The position numbers and the translations under genes were made by a program. A stretch of 64,000 bases of DNA from Tetragonia tetragonoides (lineage: Eukaryota; Streptophyta; Magnoliopsida; Caryophyllales; Aizoaceae). The notes below the pieces were generated by a model. That model worked only from the letters and a program-made list of their open reading frames with translations, made no database searches and was not told the DNA's origin. How positions within the stretch are numbered: the stretch's first letter is position 1; every line of letters starts with the position of its first letter. Shown here piece by piece: positions 11,001-23,292 of this stretch. The stretch is taken from positions 13,423,501 through 13,487,500 of the forward strand of contig CM076144.1 of NCBI GenBank assembly GCA_038025085.1. Reading direction: 5' to 3'.

Positions 11001-13804
11001 TGGATGAAGTGATTGTGCATAAAAGTGCAACGCCGCAGGAATATGTTCTTTTTGAAAACTTAATAAAGACACACATGAGGCATGAATGCATCTAACCAGG
11101 TTTTAGGAACTTGAGATCAAGCTCCTTTTACTTCCACAAATTTATGTTCACATACTGTTCATCAACTTTTTTTATTTGTTTATTCATTCGCATATCTGAA
11201 CTCAAAAGCATTGAAAGGACACTGCCACTGGCATAACAACTAACACATGTCTACTGCGAATAAGTTAATTGCATTCTATATATTGAACTCTGCCCCCATT
11301 GAGGAAGAAAGATTGTGCAATACCAGGCTAACTCCTAGACAAAATATCATTGCACAGAGGACCCTGGAAGTTGCACAGACAGACAAAGAAAGAAGGGGGT
11401 AGTATGCAAAAACAGCTGAAGATTATAGTATGAACAGATTATCTAATTTATCAAAGGACATATTGAGGTACTAACCAAAACATTTTAGCTCTAGGGACAA
11501 CAAAACATACCTCCCCAGCATTCACAGTGATCACATGGGGCGTGAAATGTGCACCAACAAGATACGCAAGTCGATCACCTAAATAGCAGTTTTATTAGTG
11601 ACATATAAATGATTAACAAAAAAAAAAAGCTAAAAGTTAGACGCCAAATGAAACACAAGAAAGCAAATCAAAATTCAGACCCATATATGCAGGGAGGCAG
11701 TTGAATCCGTCAGTTACTGTGAACAATTAAGTTGAGTGTAGAATGCTACTTTTCTCTCTAGAAAGGGATATATGCTCCAGGCCTAACAATGTTGTATTAG
11801 CATGGATTATTATGACCTTCATCAGTAAAATCATAAACACAAAACCTTGGTTGGAGAGGGAGGGCATAAAAGGAAGACATGATGCAGACAAGTGAGAAAA
11901 CAGCATGATCTAAGTACTATTTATTGTTCAGTGATGAGATCATGAAATGGATTTGTGCTTGATTGAGATCTATCCAACTTAGGTATTTATTGTTTTTAAC
12001 TTTGAAGTACTAGCACAGGGAGGCAATAAGCGGAAAGTTTGAACAAAAGGGGGGGGGGGGAGGACAGGATTGGATCAGATCGAATTGATCTTAATTATAT
12101 CAGATTCAATAGGCCCTTTACACAAATTTACTCAGAATAGTTCAGATTGAAACTTCGAATCCAACATGTTTTTTGGTTACACACAAATTTAGCCGAAACA
12201 AGTTTGATCATTCCAATGTGAAACCCTATTTCAGAAGGCAGTCACGATAGCATTCGAAAGAAACAAAATCATAAAAATTCAGTAAATACTAAGGCTTGAG
12301 CATGTACAACACTACTTTGATTGGCAGTTGCAAATCAATAACTAACAGAGACACACCTTGAAAGAATGCAAATGCCATAGCTATTCTTCTCTCGATGCAA
12401 ACAACAGCCGCCGGGAGCTAAGCAGACACCTTTCTTTGTCAACTACTAGGGTTTCAACATAATTTATACACAAAAAAGGTGGAAGTTCTTTCCATAATTT
12501 CCTTAAAAATATCTGGGGCTAATGTTCTAGAAGTCATATTTAATCAAAACTATTATGTTGCTAAACAAATATCTATCCAAAGTTACACCTCACACAGGCT
12601 AAGTTTAAGCTTCACTAGCCTTTGTATCTGAAGCTGAATCAATCCTGATACAGATATCCTCTGAGCTTAACAGCTCAATTCAACAAAGGTCATTGTGATA
12701 CCATGCTGAAACTCAGAAACTATAGGGTATTCGATTGTGATATAAGATCAAGAGAAACACGACACTCTAACATCATTAATAATCATTGTAGCCCAAAATT
12801 TCCCCTAATCCAGTAAACATTCCAGCTAGCTAGACTCCATCCAAAACTTCAAGCTCAAGCGCCACAAGCCGGATTTACCAATACACTATTCTCAGGGGTG
12901 TCACTTAAAACGGTGTCTTCCATGTGCCAATATCCACTTACCCAATTTTCACTAATATCATGATCAGATTCCTTCCACGTTACTCTAAATGATAAATACC
13001 ACCAGTCTCCTTCCAGATAAGGATAAAAGCAAATTAAGCATTTTCATACTCTCACCCTTCAAAAGTACTCCCTTGTCAAATCACCTACACCAACATTGCA
13101 CATATTGACAAATAACCAACACATGAAATTGGTGCAATTCTTGATTTCGCATCATACCGAGCCTTTTCCTTTACCATTTTGGGAAGATTGTATCTTTTTT
13201 GGGGGGAAGAAGGATTACTATGCTTTAGGCTTTTTGAGCCAGTTTACTCCCCACTCACTCCCACACAAAACATAAAAAGTATATTGAGCAATGCAAAACA
13301 ACAAAAACATGGATACTCACAGAAGGAAAAGTTGAACTATAACAGCATCAACATTTTTAGGCAAGCATCAAAACTGGCCACATCAAAAGTCATGATCACC
13401 AACACAGACAAATACATCGGAGCATAAAACTCAATACCTAAAAAAGAGCAGAAGTTATTACCTAAATTTTCAAACTCCATTTTATGAGCCTTCTTTATTG
13501 TCTGAAAAGGCCTCACTCTAGGTTGTTTCCAACCTGAGAAGTCTCCACTAAGAGGAATTGAAGCCGAAATCGGCATTGGCGACAATGCCGCCGCCGCTGT
13601 ACCATCTGACCCATACTTCCTTGGTCTCCCCCTCTTCTTCTTCATATCAGAAGTGGGTGCTGGCATATGAACAGCTGGTGTAGCTGCCATAGTTGGAGCT
13701 CCTGGGTGGCTAGGGTTTTCAGCCCTAGCTGCCACACAGAAACCCTGACTAGCTTCATTTCCTTTCACTGTAACCCCAGGACCTAATTCTGCTTTACCTT
13801 CCAT
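8079..13804 (-). CDS. AHL: AT-hook motif nuclear-localized protein (AHL, PPC/DUF296 domain)
   Basis: Five exons on the minus strand: 13804-13462, 11578-11511, 10597-10466, 9497-9336 and 8381-8079. All have GT-AG borders and join in frame to 335 aa. Residues about 55-70 hold the AT-hook KKKRGRPRKYG, which binds the minor groove of AT-rich DNA. From about residue 125 the PPC domain begins (ENLGDRLAYLVGAHFTPHVI) and runs through SFSQQESRAICVLSASG, TLRQPNSSGGTLTYEGRFEI and AGLLVAASPVQVVLGSFL. The C-terminus is Ser/Asp-rich and acidic. Length and intron pattern fit the intron-bearing AHL clade (AHL1-like). These nuclear proteins form multimers and modulate transcription at matrix-attachment regions. 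The exact subfamily member is not resolved. Introns are 0.9-1.9 kb. Confidence 0.93.
9011..9140. repeat. GACACCGACAC-type foldback repeat in AHL intron 4
   Basis: The left arm (9011-9048) is built of GACACC/GACACG units. The right arm (9083-9140) is built of GTGTCG/GTGTCC units in inverse orientation. RNA across it would fold back. It resembles the degenerate GACACG/CGTGTC palindromes dispersed in many plant genomes, and may be the remains of a small transposon. Confidence 0.6.
12049..12060 (+). repeat. G12 homopolymer in AHL intron 1
   Basis: Twelve consecutive G on the plus strand (C on the transcribed gene's sense strand). Confidence 0.9.
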
Positions 13805-16147
13805 GCATTAAACTTCTAATATAGCAAGACAAACAGCTAAGCCCTTAAAACCCTAAGATTCTCTGATACACTAAAGAAAATACTAAACTACCTCAAATTT
13901 AACGAGGACAAGAGTAGCAAATATTGAGCTGAAAAGCAGCATTTACAACCTACAAACAGGAAAAATGATCAAACAGTTGGCAGAAAAAAGTGAAATGAGA
14001 CACAAACCCAGAAACCTCAGTAATCAATAAGCAACAGACCCAGAAACCTTCCTCACTCACTGCTTCAGGAGACTAAAACCCTTGGCTGCAAAGTCTTCAC
14101 AAACCCAAAAACAAAATTTTAAAAAAATAAAAATAAAAAAAATCTTGCAAGCTAAATCAAAAACTTCAAGATCTTTACTTTAATCCACAAACCCCCCTTA
14201 GGCTCCTATATCGCCAAAATTAGAAACTTTTCGAAAATATTGCTAGCATTTGAACAAAAAAATCAGAAAATACAGATAAAAGCAGGAAATTTCTGGTTTC
14301 AATTTGGAAAAGAAATTCAACAGACACTAAACCCAGTTTCGGAGTGTCTGAAAAACCAACAACTGGTATTTTCTGGAAACTGGGTTTTGCAGAAAAAGAG
14401 AGAAAAAGGAAGCAAAATTTTTTCCTCAAATTGAAAAAAAATATTAACAAATACAGAGGATAATAAAAAAATTTAAACTTTAATTAAATATTACAACCAT
14501 TTAAATTACAAAATACGAAGATTTAATTATGGTTAAGAAATGGTTCAAGTCCGTCTGGGGAATTTAATAAAGCAGGTATGAGTATGACAAAAAGGTAAAA
14601 ATATTTCAAATATAAAAAAGAAAAATTGGAAAAAGAACAAAGAAATATCTTCTTTTCTTTCATTTTTAAAATGGGAAACTAATAAATTAAAGGCTGTAAA
14701 GGTAAGGTAGGAGAGGGCATGCCAATTTTCCAAACTACTGGCTCTGTTGCTTCGTCTTTTGGGAGTTAAAAACTAAAAAACCAAATGTGATCATACAAAT
14801 CTAATTGCCCTCATTTTGTCTTGTAATTTTCCATTGACTGCCACTGTTGAAATATCTAATTTTGCTGTACCTTTGCGGCTAGGGCTTCTTTTCAAGTACA
14901 CTACTGTTGGGAGTTTGGACAATGTCACTCTGTTTCTCCCCTTTGGAAAAAGATGTTATGTAATCTTACACTTGTGTTCAGTTGATTTCAACAGTACCAC
15001 TTTGTAGATATCGAATGGCTACATTTATTTTCTCACTTTTATGAAAAATCATGACAATACTTTTTGCTTGTTAAGTTTTAGACAAATAACATATTTTGTA
15101 CTATATGAAACGGTGGAAAATTTTTGTATTTGTAACCGTAGTAGCAATAAAAATAAGTACTATTATGTAACTTGTAAAGTATTGAGATTCTATTTGGTTG
15201 ACGGTGTTAGTTTTACTATGAATGCACAAAACTTGACAAAAGTTAACAAATTTCAAATTTAATAAGGTCATAAAATTCCCAATCCCATAGCTTTTTAGAC
15301 ATCGATAATTTGTGATCCTGTTGACCGGCGATATTATTTATGTTGGTTGATGAATTTCCATTTTTTTTCTTACCTAAGAACACAATATATGAAGTGAATC
15401 TTTTATTTTTCTTTTTTTATTTTCTAATTTAATATATTGAATCCTAACCGGGATTGGATTTTTAGGATAAATTAATAAACAAAAATTTTATATTAATGGT
15501 CACAACTTTAGTAAGCTAATGTCCTTTCAAGAAAATTTCTCAAACTGGCATGAAAATTTCACCAAGTACATGGATTATAAATTTGTGCCCCAAAAAGAAT
15601 GTCATAATCATAAAACTCGACCACTTGTGCAAATTTTCCAATGAACTTACTAATACTTCCTCATTCTATCTGGTGACATCATGTTAATGTAGTAAAGTAT
15701 AAGCTAAACAAAAGATTGAGCATTTTTCAAACAAAGCAAATGAGTCATGTACCACCACCAACCCATTATAATGAGTTTTCAATAAACTCTTCTAATCTTC
15801 CAAAGGGTATTTCCCTCAAAGTAATATTACCAAAAAAAAAAAAAAAAATCAAGGATGACCAACTTCTTGACACCAGAATATTCATTAGTATACAATAAAT
15901 CCTAGTAATTATGAAGAGAGAGAGATTACGCATGGTCAACGGAGGAATTCAATTATCATCAACAGGGACCAAGGAAGTTCCAGTTGACTTAACCCAGAGC
16001 ATATCTTACAATGTCAGATTCAGGCCAACAAACTGATCAGCACAACGTTTTGCTAGTGGGACAGGGAGAAACATATAGCAGCCAAAAATAGTATTTGACT
16101 TGTACAATTATATATCCACAAGAATAATTCTAAGTTTGTCTAAGGTC
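13805..16147. other. Intergenic: AHL upstream region and MAP65 3' flank
   Basis: About 2.3 kb. The first 650 bases are A-rich and presumably the AHL leader and promoter. The rest is AT-rich with an A-run near 15832-15848. No gene was recognised. Confidence 0.6.
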
Positions 16148-19100
16148 TCATACTTGTATAGCTCTCCTTAGATGGGTGCTAGGCAGCACAAAACCAGCTC
16201 TTCTTTCCTCAAATGAGTATTCTACCTCTTCACTTGTTTCTTCCTCCTCCGGTTTATCACTGTCGAGAGACTGTGGAGGAGCTGGTGTAAACGATGTTTG
16301 CATAGGAGCTGAAACTGTCAAAGGTGTAGTAGGGAGAGGGATTGACATCACTTTTGGAGTCCGGTTTTCTTCATCTGCTGCTGGTATCGTCTTTGAAGGA
16401 GTGGTTAATGGAGTATAACTTGTAACTATTTTCTGGGATGCCTCGTGTTTGGAGACTGTATCCTGCATGGTGTCGTTATGTAGGATATTCTGATCATCTA
16501 ACAAATCTTCATTTGCTCTGGAGGATGTTGTGGAAGAAATGGGTGAGAAAGGCCTTCGTACAACAGTAGGTTCTGACTCACGACCATTGAATGAGTAGTT
16601 TTTGACAGGGAGATTTGAAATGTCCAACGCTCTCTTGGCTACAAATTCAACCAAAAGATAACATTATTGCAATTTTTTACATTTGAACAGAATAAGTCTA
16701 ATGAAATGGGAACAAGTTCTCTCAAAGAACAACTTGCCCCTCAATCCCCATTCTCTATAAGATAAAGGAAGGGTAATTGGGTATGATCTTGTTTTGCAAG
16801 TCCTTTGTATGTGTTATGTTCTTTTGCCTCAAAGATATTTTCTCCTTTTGCCCAAGGATCATGGGGTTCTACAGGATCATTTGGTGCTCAGGTGCGTACT
16901 TATATCGAAAAAAAAATAAATTAGCATGATAAACTAACCAGTTGATATTGCTCCATGGTTGTCATCCTTCTTGATGGGACGTGAATTTGGTGTTCCTCTG
17001 GCAGAATGTGCTGAGTCAGGCCTAGGAGTTTGAAGCATATTCCCTCCATCAGATTGCCTTCTATTGTTTCCCCCTCCTGTGGACATTCTGGAAGTTTTCT
17101 TGGCACCCTTAAGAGGGCTTGGTTTTGAACCGAAAATTGCCTCTTGTTCTGCAATCAGTTGCCCTTGAAGTTTCTTCTGTTCCTGAAATATGAGATAAAT
17201 AATGTAATGCCTTCCTAAGACAAAATCAAGATTAATCATAGAATAAAACAAGCACTACTTGTCAAAAGGAAAATACAAACAAATAGACAAGCATATATAC
17301 TCTTCATACCCGCTGCCGTTTCTTTTCCTGCTCTTTTTCCTGTCGTAATATAATGTACTCCTCAAGCATTGAAAGAAGACGAATCTGATTGACACATCCA
17401 AGAAAAATCAAGATAAGAAGACCATGATGACGTACGAAGGCAGTAGGCACTATACAGCAAGTACTAAAAAATTTATTTCGTAGGGGAGATATACTTACAC
17501 CATCATACATGAACTCAACACCTCTTTCATTCTCCCAATTTAGAGCCTTCGCAGCCAGAGCCTCCACCATCCCTATGTAGCATTGAGTTCATAAGAATTT
17601 AAGGGAAAAATAATAATTAAGATTAATTGAGGCAGAAGTATGACAATTAAAAGTCTCTGAGCACCGTTCGATATTGTTCAAAGTTCAAACGAGAATGCAC
17701 CAGCCAAATGAACAATTAACCAGTCGCTAATGATTTTAAACAGTTTTTGGTAAAACTAGTCACAATGCACGCAGCGTGAATCTAGCTGCTGACAGGCAAG
17801 ATGCACCTGAGGAAATTGCAACCTTTGACTTCCTTCAGTTATCATATCTAGCCTAGCCTCCAGTTCCGGTTAAGAAATCTAAAATTTTAGTTTCCAAGTT
17901 TCTTACAAAGTTCCAGGCCACAAACCAAAAAGAAATATTGGACTCACATACAGAAGTAATTAACACACACATTAAAAATCTGAATGTTTGTGCTGTAGAT
18001 TTGTGTCGGAAGCAGTGAAATGGTAGAATATACAATTCTTCCTAGTAGTTCATGGCTGTTAATTCATTTTAGGACACAGCATACTGATATGATATATACC
18101 TGGAAGCTTATTGACTAATGTTCGAGCTTTCTCTGCGCGTTTAAGAGTGAGATGAGCACCTCTTCCTGCATTGTATCGGTTTTCATCCTGAAATAACAGT
18201 TAGCCAAAGGATCAACACGATGAAATTATATATCTAGCAGCAAGTCCAAAATAATCCAAAAGTTACCATATTATATTCTTCAAGCCACTCCTCCTCCTCA
18301 CGGGCAGATAACCACTTCTCAACTTTTTCCAGTATCTCTTTACGGCTAAAGGCTTCTTCTTTAACCTTGCCAACTTCCAGTTCAATTTCTTCGAGGACAG
18401 ATGCAGGGTCCAAAGCTCCTAAATTAAAAGAGAAAAGCAGTTTGTAAACAAGAAAACTAAATAAACTGACAAAATTAACTTCTAATGCAGACAACAAGAT
18501 ACCAGATTCAATTGCTGCAATAAGATATTCTGTTTGATCATCTGCTTCAGGAACCAAATGTGTCTTTCTACAAATTTCCTCTAGCTCTGACCTCTTCTTC
18601 AGGACAAGTTCTTTCATCTTGCTGGATTTCAGCTCTTCCAATCTTGAAACCTCGGCCTCAACCTGCACAATTTCCAGTTTATTTGATATTTTCTGGGTGG
18701 TTTCTAAACTATTTATCATAAAGAAATAAATGACAAATAGTGAACAAGAGGTCTGCAACTAACGTATTTGATGAAGTCTGATGAAACCATGTTAGGCTCT
18801 GTGATCTCATCTTCTGATGCAGCAATATTACATGTAACATGTTGGAATGCTTGCTGCTCGTCGACTGGTGTATCCATTAGATTCCAAAGCTCCAATAACA
18901 TGGTCCCAAGATCTTGGAGCTGCAGATTAACAGATAAGTACTTTTGAGTCTGGAATTACACCAAACAAATCGTAACATTTTTTGTACCCTCTGCATCCTC
19001 TGAAGCTTCAGCTCCCGCAATCTCTTTATGGCAGAGTCCAATTGCTGAAGTGTTTCAGTACTTATGTTATGTGTTTCTTCGGAATCAGCTAAGCTGGGAT

Positions 19101-20972
19101 GAATTTCTTGCAACGTTTCCTTGAATTCTAATCCCAGGACAGAGCACAAGGAGCTCAAAACACTTAGGTGTTCCATGACCTTCCTCAGGCGATCACTCTG
19201 CAAGTTGAAAGATTAAAGTAGGGTTAAAACAGGTTAGAAAACAACAGGTTTCACCAGTAGAGCAAGTGTGACTTGAAGTCTCAAATTCAAATAGGAATAA
19301 CTAGTCAGCATCATATGCACCTTCTCCTTTTGTAGCGACTGCAGCCGTGTTTGCAATTCCTCAAGCCTTCTTAGAGACAGATCATTTTCATCCACAACGT
19401 CCTTCGTGCTATCATATCCTTCTGATCCATAAATCTCGGTGAATAACTTCTGAATTTGTCCTATGACATCAAGAAATTGATTTTTTCTGTCTAGTTTTCT
19501 TTTCCTCATCTCTTCTCGCTGTGGATGGATTGTATCAAGCTCTTCCTTCAAACTTCCAACCTTTTGGTCAATCTGCAAGGTTTGCCGCAGTTAATGAACA
19601 GAAATATACACACAGCATAGTGAGGATCTTCATGTCCCATAGTTACTATTAGAAGCAAGTGTACTATTTGTGCACATGCAAAAGCGTCATAATATTTACT
19701 GACAGATATATAAAGTTCAGAAATGCAAGTTGAAAAAGAAGAGGCAAGTTCATTATAATATTTACTGGAAAACAAGTTACCTTCAGAAATGCAAGTTAAA
19801 AAGGAAAAGCTAAGTGCATGCATATTGCATATGCCTCACTAGTCACTACTATTTTGCAATTACCATTTTCTCTGTCTGTCTGTCTGTGTGCCAAGTGTGT
19901 AATTATTTTTGCATTTAATTGATAGTAGCATGCAAACCCAGTCAGTTTTGGGGGAGAAGTACACACTAAGAGAGTTCAAATATGTCCTAAACTGACATGT
20001 ATGCCTGGAAGGCAGCCATTAGGCCCATTAATAATGAATAAGAAGGGGAGTATATGATAAGAGCAGAGAAGGTTTCAACTAATGAATGAACTACACTGAC
20101 GGAGTAAATTGAATGGCAGTATGGAACGGAGTTATAATACGTGAGAGGTATAAAGTCAAGATCAAAATACTAATGTAGACTCATGATTTTGACAGGTGGA
20201 CAGTGACAATTGGGAATACTTATAGTTACATTGTATACTATGTATAGGCAGATTAGATATACAAATACTTCATATCTGAAACGGAATTTTAGGTCAAGTT
20301 CTTAACCTAAACAGATTTTTGACCCACAATACCACTAAAGCCCATTAGATTAATGGCAGTAGCAAGCACAATAGCATGCAAATATTGAAATAAGCACAAT
20401 AACATCATGCATATGATATGTTAAGTGAAATATGTTTCATATGTGTCAGTTCATGGATGAACTACAAGAAACGTCTGATACTTAGGAACCCTGCTTCAGA
20501 ACTCCGTACAAAAATTAATCTAAGATCACTCAAATCAATCATATATGGCGAATTGAAGGGTTATATTAGGAAAATCTTACCTGTCTAATATGTACCGGCC
20601 ACTCTCCCATTGCAGAACAGATGGCTGCAAGCTCTGCCTCGGAATCAGCAATAGCCTGCCGTAGCTGAGCTCTGCAGCGGTTCGCCTGATCTACTTTTCT
20701 TCTGTAGACTTCAAGGCACTCTCTTTCAAGATCAAGTAACATTTTATCTCTGTCAGTTTCAGACTCACCCACCTCATCCCATATTATCTGAGTGGAATAA
20801 ACAACACAAACAGAACAGAAATATACAAAGTCAGAATGTATCACCAGCATAGTATAGAATCATAAGAACAGTTATCATTGAAGTATAGCTTATACCATAC
20901 CTTAAGTTCATATAAAAGAGTCCCACAAGTTGTTTCTGCTTGTAAGAGTGGGTCATTTTGGATGCTGGTCAT
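16148..20972 (-). CDS. MAP65-3: 65-kDa microtubule-associated protein, MAP65-3/PLEIADE-like
   Basis: Twelve exons: 20972-20901, 20787-20581, 19572-19321, 19197-18988, 18919-18764, 18662-18503, 18418-18267, 18187-18100, 17572-17499, 17384-17310, 17182-16939 and 16638-16148. All are GT-AG and join in frame to 726 aa. The start [16 protein letters not shown], then [26 protein letters not shown] and [14 protein letters not shown] coiled-coil blocks mark the MAP65/Ase1/PRC1 family. The microtubule-binding region has [18 protein letters not shown] and RLLSMLEEY. The C-terminal tail is long ([20 protein letters not shown]), as in Arabidopsis MAP65-3 (707 aa) rather than the shorter MAP65-1/2. MAP65-3 cross-links antiparallel microtubules at the phragmoplast midzone in cytokinesis. 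The MSA motifs upstream fit G2/M expression. Confidence 0.92.
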
Positions 20973-22236
20973 CTTTACAGATCTTTAACATCCACAAAAT
21001 CTTAATCTGTGTAAGGATGAAAGGAAAATCAGCAAAAGAAAAATGAGCAAAAATAGAAAGTAGAGTAAAAGAGTAAGTGTAATGTGCATTGATGACAAGG
21101 GAAGCTCTAAAATTCAACAATTTACCACCATGAAGAAAGACCAAAAAACATAAATTTGATGCACATGACATTTAAACAAATTCATACTACTACTAGTAAC
21201 ACCAATCCAATTCACCAATGTGAGAAACCGCTTAAGCTAAGGCACTCGGTTCAGAAACTGTTTCTACTGAATCATTAGTTACATCACTTATCCCAAAACA
21301 CAAACAGTAACTCACAAAAATTACTAAACAAACGAATCAATTCTAGTGGTACACAATAACGATTGGTCTGGAATATCAGCTTAGCTAAGAGACATCAGAT
21401 ATCCATATGATTTGTGATGATCTTTTGAAGATTATGCTAAAGGCACACAACAAGAAGTCATACTACAGTTCACAAATAAAAATGACATGGCATAGCACAA
21501 TCAGTTCAAAACTCCACAACTATCTCCGGTGAATTCAATATTCTTATCACAAAAAAGACGTGGCGAACCGCAATCGGTTTAAAACTCCCCAACTTAACTG
21601 GTGATCAAGGTACCAATCATATTGCCCTCGTATCAGTTTGAGAATCTTCCCATAGGGAATTGTAATTTTGGTAGGTTTAGAGCTAATGAAGAAGTAAGAA
21701 GCTGTAATTCATCTAATTAAGACTAACCCTTTCCTAAAATCGAACCCAAAGTTACTACAAATCATCAGTTTCACATGACAAAAACACAAACCCTAATATT
21801 TTCTCTGACGAAAACGCACATTGGGCACAAATTATATACCAAATTGAATATCCTCACGACATGAATTCTCTTATAGAGAAGAGTGGATGCTCTTATAACA
21901 CCTTCGAATCCATCTATCTCAAAATATTTCTGGAGAGTTTATTTTTTTGGGCATAAATTCGAACAACATTTGACGAATTTCGGGAAACCCTAAATTATTA
22001 CAAATAAGAGCTAGAGAAATTAGGGTAATTAGGGTTTTCGAAATGGTGTATCATTCAGTTTGGTTGATTAGATATTTACTCTGCGATAATTTCGGGGCAT
22101 AAAGCTAAAAATAGCAATTGAAGAAAATACAAAATAATAGACAGCAATTAAATCGGGCGAAACTAAACCAAGCCCTAACCTTTAATTTTTTTGAGGGGAA
22201 CCAAGCACTAAACTTGTACAAACAAACAATGTCGTG

Positions 22237-22241
<5 letters not shown>

Positions 22242-22281
<40 letters not shown>
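22242..22281 (+). repeat. (AG)20 microsatellite
   Basis: Twenty AG units. On the MAP65 sense strand it is a CT tract, probably in the 5' UTR or core promoter. Confidence 0.95.
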
Positions 22282-22283
<2 letters not shown>

Positions 22284-22467
22284 GGTGGAGCTTGAGGATG
22301 ATGTTTGATGAGCTATGGAAGAAATGAGAGAGAGAGCCCAGCAATTTTCTGGTGTTACACCACCTGAATATTTAATAATAAAAAAAGAAAAAATTTAGTT
22401 TAAAAATATTCTATTAGTTGAATAACACCATAGTTTGTTACTGAAACACTTGAAATTTTTCGGAGAG

Positions 22468-22494
22468 AGCCGTTGGAGAAATTCGACCGTTACA
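22468..22494 (-). promoter_or_regulatory. Paired MSA (M-phase-specific activator) motifs
   Basis: The minus strand reads TCCAACGGCT (22477-22468), a full match to the MSA consensus YCYAACGGYY. It also reads TGTAACGGTC (22494-22485), which has the AACGG core and one mismatch. They lie upstream of the presumed transcription start of the MAP65-3-like gene. MSA motifs are bound by three-repeat MYB (MYB3R) factors that time G2/M genes, and Arabidopsis cytokinesis genes carry them. The assignment as functional is inference. Confidence 0.65.
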
Positions 22495-23292
22495 GAGATC
22501 CTAATAAATAGCCAGGGGCAAATATTTAGTATTAAAAATAAATAAAATATAAAATAAAAAAAAATAGCGGAAAAAAAAGGGAATTAGAGAAAGAGGCGGC
22601 GACATGAAGAAAGAGGAAAAGACGAGAAAGCCCATTTTGAGAGACTTATTATCGTCTGCTTTGTAGATATGATGTTCTTTCGTTTTCCCCTTATTTTCTG
22701 TGTTACCCTTTTTCTTTTTCTTTTTCTGTTTCTTTTGTATGCAACACAAAAATAATAATTCAGAAACTCCCCTAGCAGAACATTAACACAAAATTTTGTA
22801 CGGAGTATGAGTTGGTTCTTGGAAAATTAATGATTTAAAAAGTCTTACGGATTAATTTAGAAATTTGAATTTCTTAGAGTTGGTTAACATCTCAATAAAA
22901 AAAATAATTTAACAAAGTAGTATTTCAATAACTTTTTATCTTGAATGCCGAGCCTCACTCTCGTCATTTTTCCTCACTCTCGTCCTTTTTCATGTAGCAG
23001 AGTAGCAGATGTAGAAATATCTCTGAACTAACACAATCGGTACAAAAATCTTTTTACATATTAGAATGAATGATTTCCATGCATAGTACCGTGACATATT
23101 TGGTATAATATCCCAAAAGCCACAAGATTAGCATAGTTTTTCTTTTCTTTAATTTTTACAGTTTAACTCTTTCATAGATTTACAAATCTGAAAATTCACA
23201 TACAGTGTAGACCTATTTTCAAAGTGTGAAAGAATAGCAATGTAGGATCAGAGGCTACCTAGCAACTGAACATACATCTTTCAATTACAACT

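Larger units (their letters stand above)
20973..23292. other. MAP65 leader/promoter and TBL 3' flank
   Basis: 21-22.2 kb probably holds the MAP65 5' UTR and perhaps a leader intron. A (GA)20 tract (22242-22281) and MSA motifs (22468-22494) follow. 22.5-23.2 kb is AT-rich with no recognised gene. Confidence 0.55.

Noticed and set aside
15716..15898. 60-codon open frame in the AHL-MAP65 spacer
   Set aside because: Short, runs through a poly(A) tract, with no coding bias or similarity I can name.
22238..22290. CRISPR-like or coding repeat
   Set aside because: It is a plain AG dinucleotide microsatellite.
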